Below, piece after piece: positions 40,133 to 49,424 of a stretch of DNA of 64,000 bases (its first letter is position 1; the number at the start of each line of letters is the position of its first letter). The stretch comes from Prevotella sp. Lineage in GTDB: Bacteria > Bacteroidota > Bacteroidia > Bacteroidales > Muribaculaceae. The DNA lies in contig JAMPBN010000001.1 in the NCBI GenBank assembly GCA_023666665.1, positions 705,284-769,283 of the forward strand, in the 5' to 3' direction. The notes beneath the pieces are model-generated. The model saw only the letters and a list, made by a program, of their open reading frames with translations. It was not told the DNA's origin and ran no database searches. Both the position numbers and the translations under genes were made by a program.

Positions 40133-41842
40133 ATGAAAATCAAATCTCTAATGCTTGCAATGGCCGCCGCAACTGCGGTGTTTGCCTCCGCACAACATCA
40201 GGGCTACAAGGATGGCATTGACTACTACAAGGCCGACCAGCTCGAAAACGCAAAAGAAATCCTCACCAAAACCATCGACGCTCCCGAAACCGACCGCGCC
40301 GAAGCTCTCTACTACCTCGGAGCCATCGAACTCCGCGAAGGCAACGTGGACAAAGCCAAACAACTCTTCACCGAGGGCACCGAGCTTGACCCCAAAAACG
40401 GTTACAACTTCGTTGGCCTCGGAGCCATCTGCCTGAAAAACGGCGATACCAAAGCTGCCGATGAAGAGTTCAAAAAAGCTGTCAAGGCCGAGAAAAAGGC
40501 GTATATCTACACCGCAATTGCCCGCGCATATTATGATGCCGACAAGGTTGCCTACGCTAAGGATTATCAGAAATATCTTGAATCCGCACGCGGCCGCGAC
40601 AAAAAAGACCCCTCAATCTACGTTCTGCAAGGCGACATATATCGCGACGAAGCCCTCGCTGCCGGAATGGACGACGGTGCCGCTATCGGCAAAGCCGCTT
40701 CGGAATACGAGCAGGCCATTCACTTCAGCCCCAACTCCCCCGAGGCATACGTTAAATACGCGCGCGTATATAAAGGTATCAACCCGGAATACGCCATCCA
40801 GCGTCTGAAAGACCTCAACGAGATTGCTCCCAACTCGGCTCTTGCCCAGCGCGAACTTGCCAACACTTACTTCGACACCGGCCGTTGGGCTCTCGCCGCA
40901 AAGGAATATGCCACCTACCTCGAGAACCCCAACCACTTTGTTGAAGATGAAGCTCACTACACCGTGCTTCTCTATAACGATGGCCGCTATGACGAGAGTG
41001 TAGCCCTCGCCCATAAGATTCTCGCCAAGGAGCCCAACAACGTTCAGGCTCAGCGCATTCTGTTCTGGGACTTGGAAAAAATGGGTGACTTTGATGGTGC
41101 CCGCAAGGCCGCTGAAGACTTCATCAACACTCCCGGCGCTCCGCTCAATGCAACCGACTACTCAACCTATGCCAATATCCTTGCTGAGGTTGGCGACTAC
41201 GACGCAGAAATCGAAGCCCGCAAGAAAGCCATCGAAGTTAACCCCGACAAAAAAGACCTGCTCAAAGACCTCTCCCTGGCATATCAGCACGCCGGCAGCC
41301 GCGCCAACAAAGCCGAAGACGTTGAGGGCGCACACGCCAACTACATCAAGTCAGCCGAAACGCTCGAGCAACTCATCGAAACCGGCGAATACAACAAGGA
41401 TTACAAGGTTCAGGACGTTGTTGACCTCGGCAACCGCTACTACAACGTAGTGTTGACCTCTCCTGCCGACTCCACCTCGACCGACCGTGCGTTTTATGCC
41501 GACAAAGGTATCGCTGCCCTTGATCGCGTTATTGAACTCGTTCCCGACCACGTGGTTCCTTACCGCAACCGTGCCCGCCTTTTCCTCGCCAAGAATGGCA
41601 ACAAGTCTGACCAACCTACCGTCGATGCCTATACCCTGTTTCTTGAAAAGCTCGATGCCGACCCCTCCAACAAGGAGAAGCGTCTGGAAGAATATAATGA
41701 GGCATATGTTCGCATCGCCAGCTACTACATAGCTCAGAAAGACTATGACAACGCAAAGGCTTGGTACACCAAGATGCTGGAACTCGACCCCGAGAACCAG
41801 GCACTCAAAGATTACATTGACGGTCTCGGCAAGAAAAAGTGA
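40133..41842 (+). CDS. Secreted tetratricopeptide-repeat protein
   Basis: This 569-residue protein has a signal peptide (LMLAMAAATAVFASAQ) and at least eight TPR-like helical repeats, for example AEALYYLGAIELREGNVDKA, GYNFVGLGAICLKNGDTKAA and NSALAQRELANTYFDTGRWA. It is probably periplasmic and a scaffold for protein interaction. Its stop TGA overlaps the GTG start of the next gene. Conserved partners are unknown. Confidence 0.85.
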   Translation: MKIKSLMLAMAAATAVFASAQHQGYKDGIDYYKADQLENAKEILTKTIDAPETDRAEALYYLGAIELREGNVDKAKQLFTEGTELDPKNGYNFVGLGAICLKNGDTKAADEEFKKAVKAEKKAYIYTAIARAYYDADKVAYAKDYQKYLESARGRDKKDPSIYVLQGDIYRDEALAAGMDDGAAIGKAASEYEQAIHFSPNSPEAYVKYARVYKGINPEYAIQRLKDLNEIAPNSALAQRELANTYFDTGRWALAAKEYATYLENPNHFVEDEAHYTVLLYNDGRYDESVALAHKILAKEPNNVQAQRILFWDLEKMGDFDGARKAAEDFINTPGAPLNATDYSTYANILAEVGDYDAEIEARKKAIEVNPDKKDLLKDLSLAYQHAGSRANKAEDVEGAHANYIKSAETLEQLIETGEYNKDYKVQDVVDLGNRYYNVVLTSPADSTSTDRAFYADKGIAALDRVIELVPDHVVPYRNRARLFLAKNGNKSDQPTVDAYTLFLEKLDADPSNKEKRLEEYNEAYVRIASYYIAQKDYDNAKAWYTKMLELDPENQALKDYIDGLGKKK

Positions 41843-42168
41843 TACAAGTAACCCCCGACGAACGTCTGCAAGTAGAGTCGAAGGCCGTGGAGCTTCTGCG
41901 CACGGTCTTCGACCCTGAAATTCCCGTCGATGTCTACTCTCTCGGCCTGATTTACCGCATAGAGTTCACCGACGAGCGGGTGCTTCAGGTGGATATGACC
42001 CTGACGGCACCATCCTGTCCGGCGGCAGATTTCCTCGTTGACGATGCCCGCCTCAAACTCGAAACCATTCCGGGAGTGGCCTCCGTAGAAATCAACATCG
42101 TCTTTGAACCCGAGTGGACCCAAGATATGATGAGCGAAGAAGCCAAGCTCGAACTCGGATTCCTATGA
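41839..42168 (+). CDS. MIP18/SufT-like iron-sulfur maturation protein (DUF59)
   Basis: This 109-residue protein has the DUF59 pattern VFDPEIPVDVYSLGLIYRI and TLTAPSCPAAD, where the Cys is the conserved residue implicated in iron-sulfur cluster assembly. It starts with GTG 41839, overlapping the TPR stop (GTGA), and its stop overlaps the lpxH ATG (ATGA). The family role is in cluster transfer to target enzymes; the target here is unknown. Confidence 0.87.
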   Translation: MIQVTPDERLQVESKAVELLRTVFDPEIPVDVYSLGLIYRIEFTDERVLQVDMTLTAPSCPAADFLVDDARLKLETIPGVASVEINIVFEPEWTQDMMSEEAKLELGFL

Positions 42169-42914
42169 CGTATTTCATTTCAGACTTACACTTAGGCGCT
42201 CACTACTTCCTTGACCCCAAGGAGCAGGAGCGCCTTGTTTGTCAATGGCTCCGCTCCATAGCCCCTACCGCCGAGCGCATCTACCTGGTTGGCGACGTGC
42301 TGGACTACTGGTTTGAGTACCGCCACGTGGTGCCGCGCGGCTACGTGCGCTTCTTCGGCACCCTTGCCGACCTCGCCGACTCAGGCATTCAAATCACCTG
42401 GCTCATCGGCAACCACGACATATGGATTTTCGACTATCTGCCCAAGGAACTGGGTATCCGGGTGGTCGACGGAATCCTCGAAGAAGAAATCGACGGCAAG
42501 AAATTCTGCATAGCCCACGGCGACGGCCTCGGTCCGGTACCGTTTAGCGAACGGCTGATGCGCTGGACTTTCCGCAACCGCTTCCTGCAGAAATGTTTCG
42601 CCGGCATACATCCGCGCTGGACAGTGGGCTTCGCCTACTGGTGGAGCGGCAAAAACCGTATGCGCCACCATACCGGCCCGGATGTGGAGCCGGTAAGACC
42701 TGATGCGCTCTATCAATGGGTGCGCGAACGCAATGCCGCTCTGCCAGCCTCCGAGCGTCCCGACTACTACGTTTTCGGGCATTACCATACTCTTGCCCTC
42801 AGCCAGATTGCCGGCTCCAAAGTAGTCATTCTCGGCGACTGGATCACTAACATGAGCTACGCAACCTTCGACGGCTCCACCCTCAATCTGGAAAAATATG
42901 GCCAAGGAGATTGA
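42165..42914 (+). CDS. lpxH: UDP-2,3-diacylglucosamine diphosphatase
   Basis: This 249-residue calcineurin-like phosphoesterase catalyses the fourth step of lipid A synthesis, giving lipid X and UMP. The metal-site motifs are FISDLHLGAHYF, VGDVLDYWFEYR, IGNHDIWIFD, AHGDGLGP and FGHYHTLALS. ATG 42165 overlaps the DUF59 stop and puts DLHLG near residue 7, as expected; an upstream in-frame ATG at 42114 lies inside the preceding gene. It overlaps the CYTH gene by 17 bp. Confidence 0.9.
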   Translation: MTYFISDLHLGAHYFLDPKEQERLVCQWLRSIAPTAERIYLVGDVLDYWFEYRHVVPRGYVRFFGTLADLADSGIQITWLIGNHDIWIFDYLPKELGIRVVDGILEEEIDGKKFCIAHGDGLGPVPFSERLMRWTFRNRFLQKCFAGIHPRWTVGFAYWWSGKNRMRHHTGPDVEPVRPDALYQWVRERNAALPASERPDYYVFGHYHTLALSQIAGSKVVILGDWITNMSYATFDGSTLNLEKYGQGD

Positions 42915-43371
42915 GAGGAAGTTTTTGGTTGACGACTTGGAGGCGGCAGTTGCGGCGGCGGTCAAGTCAAGCCATATCATGCAGGGATACCTCAGCGCTG
43001 AGCCGGAAGCCACCGTTCGCGTGCGCGTGCGCGATGATAAAGGCTTCCTGACCGTAAAATCCAAAAATCAAGGCGCCGAACGCGGCGAATGGGAATACGA
43101 AATTCCTCTGACCGACGCCCAAGAACTCCTCGCCCTGAGCCAAACCACCATAATCGACAAAACCCGCTACATTGTGCCATACGATGGACACAACTGGGAA
43201 GTTGACGTCTTTGCCTCGCCAAGAAAAATAGTAGTTGCCGAGGTGGAACTCGAGGCCGCCGACGATGCGCTGCCCCTGCCAGCCTGGATTGGCCGCGAGG
43301 TTACGGGGCTTACCGAATACTATAATTCAACTATTGCCGCAGGTGTTGGAAATGCCGAAAAGTTTTCGTAA
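42898..43371 (+). CDS. CYTH-domain protein (triphosphate-binding)
   Basis: This 157-residue protein starts with AKEIERKFLV, the ExExK signature of CYTH/triphosphate tunnel metalloenzymes, and has TVRVRVRDDKGFLTVKSK and WEYEIPLTDAQELL contributing tunnel residues. Bacterial members of this short class are often inorganic triphosphatases. It overlaps lpxH by 17 bp, and its stop codon TAA is part of the next gene's -7 promoter element. The substrate is not certain. Confidence 0.87.
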   Translation: MAKEIERKFLVDDLEAAVAAAVKSSHIMQGYLSAEPEATVRVRVRDDKGFLTVKSKNQGAERGEWEYEIPLTDAQELLALSQTTIIDKTRYIVPYDGHNWEVDVFASPRKIVVAEVELEAADDALPLPAWIGREVTGLTEYYNSTIAAGVGNAEKFS

Positions 43372-43376
43372 CTTTG
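43345..43376 (+). promoter_or_regulatory. Promoter of the CotH/PCMD envelope locus
   Basis: GTTG (43345-43348, one mismatch to TTTG), 20 bp, TAACTTTG (43369-43376). It overlaps the end of the CYTH gene and lies 27 bp before ATG 43404. Confidence 0.6.
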
Positions 43377-43403
43377 GCGCGCAATAAACCGAAAATCATT
43401 CAC

Positions 43404-43901
43404 ATGAAAAAACTTTTACGGAGAGTATGCTGTACTCTCGCTGCGCCTATAGCCTTAGCGGCATCTGCCGCCTCGCCGCAGTTCAATGTGTTGAGCATTG
43501 AAAGAACTGACGGCGTAATTGAGCATTTACAGCTCGACCCGGCTATGAAAGTCAAGTTTGCCCCCGAGGCAATATTTATTTTCCACCCGCAAGTCACTGT
43601 GGAATACGCTCTTGACGAAATTGCCGATTTTAAATACGAAAACATTGACGGCACCGGCCTCTACGACGGCGACCATAAGTCGGCAATAGATGAGCTCGTT
43701 GCCGACGTGTCCCACATCAGCATATCGGCTGAAGATATCACGGTGAACGGCAGCGATGACCTGGTGGTCTACGACCTCAAGGGCGTGGAGCAGACCCGCG
43801 CCGTTTCCAACGGCACCCGCGCATCCGTAGCCGTTTCACAGCTGCCCAAAGGCGTTTACATTCTCCGCGCCGGGAACACGGTGCTTAAAATCCGCATCTG
43901 A
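43404..43901 (+). CDS. Small secreted protein with T9SS-like tail, unknown function
   Basis: This 165-residue protein has a signal peptide (LLRRVCCTLAAPIALAASAA) and ends with LPKGVYILRAGNTVLKIRI, a pattern like the final beta strands of type 9 secretion tails. The middle (MKVKFAPEAIFIF, ALDEIADFKYENID) resembles segments at the start of the CotH-like proteins downstream, where a similar strand pair follows the signal peptide. I chose ATG 43404 since it starts the signal peptide; an upstream frame start adds unlikely residues. It precedes the first CotH gene by 5 bp. Confidence 0.75.
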   Translation: MKKLLRRVCCTLAAPIALAASAASPQFNVLSIERTDGVIEHLQLDPAMKVKFAPEAIFIFHPQVTVEYALDEIADFKYENIDGTGLYDGDHKSAIDELVADVSHISISAEDITVNGSDDLVVYDLKGVEQTRAVSNGTRASVAVSQLPKGVYILRAGNTVLKIRI

Positions 43902-43906
43902 CCGCT

Positions 43907-45685
43907 ATGAAGAAACAGCTTTCCATACTCGCATTGTCGGCAATCTCGCTATGCGCGGTAGCCCAAAATCCGTGGCTTCACATTTATCGTAGCGACAAGG
44001 GTACCAAAACCACTACCAATCAAATTGGTTATGACCAATATGGCCCGATTTATGAAACCCTGACATACGGCAAGTTTATAACCATGCCTTACTCCGAGGT
44101 CGACAGCATAACATACCAGACTCTCAGCTCCGGAAGCCAATATATGAATCTACACGCCGGCGGCGATCCTGAGGGCGAACGCATCAGCTTGAAAAACATC
44201 AAGCATTGGAGCATTGGTGTCGGAGTACCCACCTTCCGCATCACCACCATTGGAGATCCGGTCTACAAAGAGGTTCCCGACAAGGAAACTTATCTCGATG
44301 CCATTCTTACGATTGACGGTGCAGGGCTCTATGAAGATTTCAGCGGCGACGTGAAGATTCGCGGCCGCGGCAACTCAACGTGGAATAAAGACAAAAAGCC
44401 ATATCGCCTCAAACTGCCTGAAAAGACCAAGCTCCTTGGCTACCGAAAGGCCAAGAACTACGTGCTGCTGGCCAACCGCATAGATATGTCGTTTATGCGC
44501 AATGAAGTGGCCTGCCTTGCCTCGCAATATTCCGGCGCGGATTTTCCCACCCACGCAACCCCGGTCAACGTATATTTCAACAACATATTCAAAGGTTCAT
44601 ATATGCTGATTGAAAAAATTGGCATCAACAACGGCTCGGTGAATATGCCCAAAGACCAGGAAGCCATTACATGCATGTTCCAACTCGACTCCGGCTTCGA
44701 TGAGGAGTTTAAGGTGAAAACCGAAACATTCAACCTCCCGCTGATGCACAAAGACCCCGACCTGCCCGAAGACCCCATTGCGGCAAAAGAGTGGTTCAAC
44801 AAGTGGGTGGCCGATTTCGCGCAGATGGAAAAAGCCGTTGCTGCCGGAACCAACGTTGGCAACTATCTTGACTACACTTCGCTGGCCAAATATGTGTTTC
44901 TCTATAACCTGGCCTGCAATCAGGAAATCAACCACCCCAAGAGCACCTATATGTATAAAACCGAGGGAGGCAAATGGCTCTTTGGTCCGGCTTGGGACTT
45001 TGACTGGGCTTTTGGCTATGGTCCTACTTATCGTGCGGAAGCTCCCGGCGAAGTGAGCCGCGAGGAGCTCGATCGTATGCACGACGAAGCAGTAGCCCTG
45101 GCCAAGAAACTTTATGGCGATGGGACTGATAACTGGGGCTTTTTTACATATAATGATGTAGAGCTGCTATGGACGGGGTACAATGTGGTTTGCCTGAGCA
45201 ACGGAGACAACAACTGGCCCTATATGTCGAATGCGGTCAACTATGAGCCGAGCTACAAAAACTTCCTTCTCGGAACAGGAAAGAATAACTCCACTGCCAT
45301 CAACGGCGACTACCAGTTGGGCAACGGCGGCGAGTTCTTCCTCTCCATAATTATGGACAACAAGGAATTTATGGCCGAATACGAAAAAGTCTGGCAGGAA
45401 TTCCAGTCTCACATTGATGAATTCTGGGCCGACTTTGAAGCTTATGCCAAGGCCCTCGAGCCCAGCGCAGCCAACGATGCCACAATCTGGTACATTAACC
45501 AGGCGTGGACAGGGTCGGTTGACAGCGAATTTGACAAGGTGGTAGATGACAGCTATGTCGGCGCAATAAACCAGCTCCGCGCATGGCTCGAAAAACGCCT
45601 TGAATTTATCGGCGATAAATCTAAAAACTACGGTCTTTATGACCCTGAAACTACATACAAACGCGGAACTCTTCCCTTTAAATGA
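43907..45685 (+). CDS. CotH-like kinase-family surface protein (first copy)
   Basis: This 592-residue protein has a signal peptide (KKQLSILALSAISLCAVAQ), then NPWLHIYRSDKGTK and the CotH domain from about residue 125: VKIRGRGNSTWNKDKKPYRL, VYFNNIFKGSYMLIEKIG, NLACNQEINHPKSTYMYK and FGPAWDFDWAFGYG. CotH proteins are atypical protein kinases in spore coats; the targets of these Bacteroidales versions are unknown. A long insert lies between the WDFDWAFGY block and the C-terminus. It overlaps the next gene start by 4 bp. Confidence 0.85.
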   Translation: MKKQLSILALSAISLCAVAQNPWLHIYRSDKGTKTTTNQIGYDQYGPIYETLTYGKFITMPYSEVDSITYQTLSSGSQYMNLHAGGDPEGERISLKNIKHWSIGVGVPTFRITTIGDPVYKEVPDKETYLDAILTIDGAGLYEDFSGDVKIRGRGNSTWNKDKKPYRLKLPEKTKLLGYRKAKNYVLLANRIDMSFMRNEVACLASQYSGADFPTHATPVNVYFNNIFKGSYMLIEKIGINNGSVNMPKDQEAITCMFQLDSGFDEEFKVKTETFNLPLMHKDPDLPEDPIAAKEWFNKWVADFAQMEKAVAAGTNVGNYLDYTSLAKYVFLYNLACNQEINHPKSTYMYKTEGGKWLFGPAWDFDWAFGYGPTYRAEAPGEVSREELDRMHDEAVALAKKLYGDGTDNWGFFTYNDVELLWTGYNVVCLSNGDNNWPYMSNAVNYEPSYKNFLLGTGKNNSTAINGDYQLGNGGEFFLSIIMDNKEFMAEYEKVWQEFQSHIDEFWADFEAYAKALEPSAANDATIWYINQAWTGSVDSEFDKVVDDSYVGAINQLRAWLEKRLEFIGDKSKNYGLYDPETTYKRGTLPFK

Positions 45686-47070
45686 TAATGAAGAAATATC
45701 TCATCATAGCTGCCGCAGTGGCAGCCACTTCGCTGACTTCCGGAGCTTATAATCTGACTCGCGACAGTTGGACCTGGATGTCGTCGTCAATATGCTCGCC
45801 CGGTTCCGGTAATAATGCCGACATTGTTGGCCTTGAAGGCATCCACGACAATAACCCGGCAACCTGCTGGCACTCCAACTACCTCGCCCAAAGCGGTACC
45901 CCCGAGCGCTCAAACCCCCACTGGGTGCAGATTGACCGTGGCAGCGACCGCACTCCCTTTACCGGGCTGGCATACCTGCCGCGCCAGAGTTCAAGCAACA
46001 CCTCGTGTACTGCTTACTACGTATATCTGAGCGACACGGATATGAGCGACACCCCGGCAACTTCCGCCTCCGACATTATTGCCAAACTGGGCTACCCATC
46101 GTTTATGGGCAACTGGAGCGCCGATTCATCAGAGAAGTACGTTGATTTTGATGAGGCAAAATACTCGCGCTACATTCTGTTTGTCAACGTGTCATCGGCG
46201 AGCTCATCGTCGGCTGCATGTGCAGAAATGAACCTCTATTACGGCTCAACCTCGGGCGACGATAAACCCGACGACCAGACTTACAACGCCATATCAATCA
46301 CCCCGTTTGGTTCAAACGCCACGCCTCACCGCATTGCCATTCGCGGCGACAAGCTCAGCGCCTCGGTAGTTAACGGCTTCGTAAGGCTCGGCAACGAGTA
46401 TATCACCGTTGAATATGATATGAACGAGGTTGCCCGCTTCGCCTTTGAGCAATATGACTTTGATGAAGGTCAGGTATATGTAGGCGATAAAAAAGACATT
46501 GACTATGCGCGCTACAATGTGACGGTGCAACCCGCTGCCGGACAGGTTAAGAATCTTGATGAGATCTTAATCCGCGTGAACAAGTCGCGCAAGCTGCGCC
46601 TGAATCCCGATGTTGACGAGCCTATAACCCTGATGCGCGGCGCTGAAACCATGATGTTGATCGACAAGGTCTCGCTTGCCGACTTCGCGTGTGAAACCGG
46701 TTATGCTTTTTCCAATCTCGGCATTGTAGACCCCGGAACATACACGTTCAATATCCCCGACAAGATGTTTATAACCGGCGACGGTGCCCGCTCCTCTGAA
46801 ATGAACCGTGAGTGGGTGATTCCCGCTAAAGACGGCATCAACGGCATTAATGCCGCCGACCGCACGCTGACGTTTGATCGTCGCGGCACCACTCTCATAG
46901 TTGGCGGCGTGTACGGCAACGGCGTTGTTGAACTCTATAATGTCGGCGGTCAGTGCGTGGCCTCCGCCCTAGCCAATTCGCTTGGCGAGGCAGAACTCGC
47001 CGTCGGTTCTCTCGGCAAGGGCGTTTACTTCCTTACCGCTAATGGTTTAACCCTGAAAATCATACACTAA
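45682..47070 (+). CDS. Secreted discoidin-like (F5/8 type C) protein with T9SS-like tail
   Basis: This 462-residue protein has a signal peptide (KKYLIIAAAVAATSLTSGA). Residues about 20-175 resemble an F5/8 type C carbohydrate-binding domain: GIHDNNPATCWHSNY, NPHWVQIDRGSD and FTGLAYLPRQSS. The middle region is of unknown fold and the end, GVVELYNVGGQCVASALANS then GKGVYFLTANGLTLKIIH, is a type 9-like tail. It lies between two CotH genes with 1-4 bp overlaps, so it is likely part of the same surface system. Start may be ATG 45682 or 45688. Confidence 0.8.
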   Translation: MIMKKYLIIAAAVAATSLTSGAYNLTRDSWTWMSSSICSPGSGNNADIVGLEGIHDNNPATCWHSNYLAQSGTPERSNPHWVQIDRGSDRTPFTGLAYLPRQSSSNTSCTAYYVYLSDTDMSDTPATSASDIIAKLGYPSFMGNWSADSSEKYVDFDEAKYSRYILFVNVSSASSSSAACAEMNLYYGSTSGDDKPDDQTYNAISITPFGSNATPHRIAIRGDKLSASVVNGFVRLGNEYITVEYDMNEVARFAFEQYDFDEGQVYVGDKKDIDYARYNVTVQPAAGQVKNLDEILIRVNKSRKLRLNPDVDEPITLMRGAETMMLIDKVSLADFACETGYAFSNLGIVDPGTYTFNIPDKMFITGDGARSSEMNREWVIPAKDGINGINAADRTLTFDRRGTTLIVGGVYGNGVVELYNVGGQCVASALANSLGEAELAVGSLGKGVYFLTANGLTLKIIH

Positions 47071-48614
47071 TGAAGCAGTTTATAGCAGCGCTTCTTTTTG
47101 CCGCATCGCTGACGGCTACGGCACAAGACCCCTGGCTCCATATATACTACCCCAAAGGCAACGACTATCGCACCTATGATATGTCAACGGTGGTCGAAGT
47201 GACCTTCGACGAAACCGACGGCTCGATGATAGTTACTGACGAGGAAGGCGAGACCCAAAAATTCTACGGAAGCTACATTGACTTTTTCCGTTTCGGTCCC
47301 AATGTGCCTGCCATTCACATTGACATTCCCGACCAACCGTATCTCGACGACGTGAAGTCAAAAACCGATTATCTCGACGGCATTTTGACTTTCGAGGGTC
47401 GCGGTCATCAAGACGATTACGAAATGGATGTCAAGGTGCGCGGACGCGGCAACTCCACCTGGGGCTACAGCAAGAAGCCTTACCGCCTGAAGTTCGTTGA
47501 GAAACAGCGCCTCATGCTCCCCAAGAAAGCCAAAAACTTTGTGTTGCTCGCCAACTATATCGACGGCGCGATGATGCGAAATTTTGCGGCGTTCAAGTTC
47601 GGCGAATCCATTGAAATGCCGTGGATTAACCACACCGAGCCGGTCGATGTCTACTTTAACGGCAACTACAAGGGCTCATATATGCTGACCGAGAAGGTCG
47701 GGTTCAACAACGGCTCCGTCAATATCAAGGCGGCCGATGAACCCAACTCCGCCCTGCTCGAACTCGACAACTGCAACGTTTCGAAACGCAGTGCGGGCGA
47801 TGGCTACTATGATTCCGACAAGGGTCAGTGGGTCACTTTTTATCGCGACACCATTATCGGCCCGAGCGACGAGGTGTTCTTTGTCAGCGCTCCATTCCGC
47901 GACCCCTCCGACGGCGAAGAATTCGTATTCCCGGTCAACATAAAAGACCCCGATGCTCCCGAAGATCCCGCCGAGCAGGCCGCGTGGGTCAAGGAGTGGA
48001 AAGCCGACTTCGACCGGCTGATGACCGCTGTGCGCCAAGGTGATACGCAGCAGATTTTTGAACTCTGCGACCTTGAAAGCCTTGTGCGCTATATGATGGT
48101 GTTTGACTTTGCCTGCAATCAGGAAATTGACCATCCCAAAAGCGTGTATATGTATAAAACCAAGGGGGGCAAGTGGATCTTCGGCCCTTGCTGGGACTTT
48201 GACTGGGCGTTCGGCTACAACCCGACATATAGTATTTCCGGAGCTAAAGATGTTTATACGAATCCGCTCCTCGGCGTGAATTATTGGTACTCAACAACGA
48301 GCCTCGACGGATATGCCGGATATTTCTTCAAAACTCTCTGCGACAACAAGCAGTTTAAAGACCGCTTTGAGCAGGTATGGACCGACTTCGTTGAAAACCG
48401 TCAGGAGCAATTCTGGGCCGACTTTGATGCCTATGCCGAAAAGCTGCGTCCTTCAGCTAATAATCAGGGACTCGCGCGCAGTTCCTACAAGGCTTTCGAC
48501 TACAATGTCGAGGCTCTGCGCACCTGGATAAAGGGACGCATACAGTTCATTACCGAGGACGAAAACCACGGCCTTTGGGACGACGCCAGCTTCTCCGGCT
48601 ACTACTACAAGTAA
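47070..48614 (+). CDS. CotH-like kinase-family surface protein (second copy)
   Basis: This 514-residue paralogue of the protein at 43907 has a signal peptide (KQFIAALLFAASLTATAQ), the shared DPWLHIYYPKGND start, VKVRGRGNSTWGYSKKPYRL, VYFNGNYKGSYMLTEKVGFN, DFACNQEIDHPKSVYMYK and FGPCWDFDWAFGYN. It starts on the last base of the discoidin-like gene's stop (TAATG). Residues needed for CotH kinase activity cannot be confirmed by eye, and both copies could be active or one a pseudokinase. Confidence 0.85.
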   Translation: MKQFIAALLFAASLTATAQDPWLHIYYPKGNDYRTYDMSTVVEVTFDETDGSMIVTDEEGETQKFYGSYIDFFRFGPNVPAIHIDIPDQPYLDDVKSKTDYLDGILTFEGRGHQDDYEMDVKVRGRGNSTWGYSKKPYRLKFVEKQRLMLPKKAKNFVLLANYIDGAMMRNFAAFKFGESIEMPWINHTEPVDVYFNGNYKGSYMLTEKVGFNNGSVNIKAADEPNSALLELDNCNVSKRSAGDGYYDSDKGQWVTFYRDTIIGPSDEVFFVSAPFRDPSDGEEFVFPVNIKDPDAPEDPAEQAAWVKEWKADFDRLMTAVRQGDTQQIFELCDLESLVRYMMVFDFACNQEIDHPKSVYMYKTKGGKWIFGPCWDFDWAFGYNPTYSISGAKDVYTNPLLGVNYWYSTTSLDGYAGYFFKTLCDNKQFKDRFEQVWTDFVENRQEQFWADFDAYAEKLRPSANNQGLARSSYKAFDYNVEALRTWIKGRIQFITEDENHGLWDDASFSGYYYK

Positions 48615-48631
48615 AAAACAGCGGCTGCCCG

Positions 48632-48663
48632 GTTGCATATTTCAGCAAAAATGTGTAACTTTG
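48632..48663 (+). promoter_or_regulatory. Internal promoter, leaderless-type, within the envelope locus
   Basis: GTTG (48632-48635), 20 bp, TAACTTTG (48656-48663). ATG 48672 begins 8 bp after the element, so the last three genes of the locus may be transcribed independently. Confidence 0.55.
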
Positions 48664-48671
48664 CCCTCGAA

Positions 48672-49424
48672 ATGCTCTCATACCAAAACATCCGCAGGGT
48701 TCTCACGTCCCTGACTGTTACGATATTGACTGTGGTATCTGCCTGTGCGCAGGTGCCGTTCAACCGTGGTATGCAGGAAAAAACCACTTTCGTGCCCAAG
48801 GGAGAGTGGATTGCCGGTATAAGCGTGAGCTATTCGGCTGAAAAATACGATAATTACAAATTTCTGGTCTTTGAAGACCTCACCGGTCGCGGCTACTCTT
48901 TCAAGGTTAGCCCGATGTGTATGTTTGCGTTCGCCAACGACCTTGCCGCCGGCGGACGCTTCTCCTATTCCCGCTCGCTGGTCAAGCTCAACGAGGCTAA
49001 CATCACGCTGAGTTCCGATATGGGGTTCGGCCTTGACCATCTTTACTCGCTGAGCCACAGCTACGGCGGCACGTTGCTCTTCCGTAACTATATCGCCCTG
49101 GGCAACTCGACTCGCTTCGGCATCTTCAATGAAATCCAGCTCCAGGTCAGCGGCGGACAAAGCAAGCTCGCCACCGGCACCGGACAGTCGCTCAGCGGCA
49201 CATACTCCCGCAATCTCAATCTCAACGTCGGCGTAACCCCCGGCCTGATAATGTTCTTGAGCAACTATTCAGCCCTTGAGGTGAATATCGGCGTGCTTGG
49301 TTTCAACTACCACGACACCAAGATGACCACCGACCAAATCTACATTGCCAATATGAAGCGCAAATCCGCGAACTTCAAAATCAATCTCTTCTCAATCACG
49401 TTCGGCACAGTATTCTACATCTGA
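48672..49424 (+). CDS. Predicted outer-membrane beta-barrel protein
   Basis: This 250-residue protein has an N-terminal signal (VLTSLTVTILTVVSACA) and alternating hydrophobic strands ending in an aromatic-rich C-terminus, INLFSITFGTVFYI, as in outer-membrane barrels. It includes KGEWIAGISVSYSAEKYDN and LLFRNYIALGNSTRFGIFNE, shared with the next gene. I chose ATG 48672 because a -7 element lies 8 bp upstream; an in-frame ATG at 48633 precedes that element. Function is unknown. Confidence 0.75.
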   Translation: MLSYQNIRRVLTSLTVTILTVVSACAQVPFNRGMQEKTTFVPKGEWIAGISVSYSAEKYDNYKFLVFEDLTGRGYSFKVSPMCMFAFANDLAAGGRFSYSRSLVKLNEANITLSSDMGFGLDHLYSLSHSYGGTLLFRNYIALGNSTRFGIFNEIQLQVSGGQSKLATGTGQSLSGTYSRNLNLNVGVTPGLIMFLSNYSALEVNIGVLGFNYHDTKMTTDQIYIANMKRKSANFKINLFSITFGTVFYI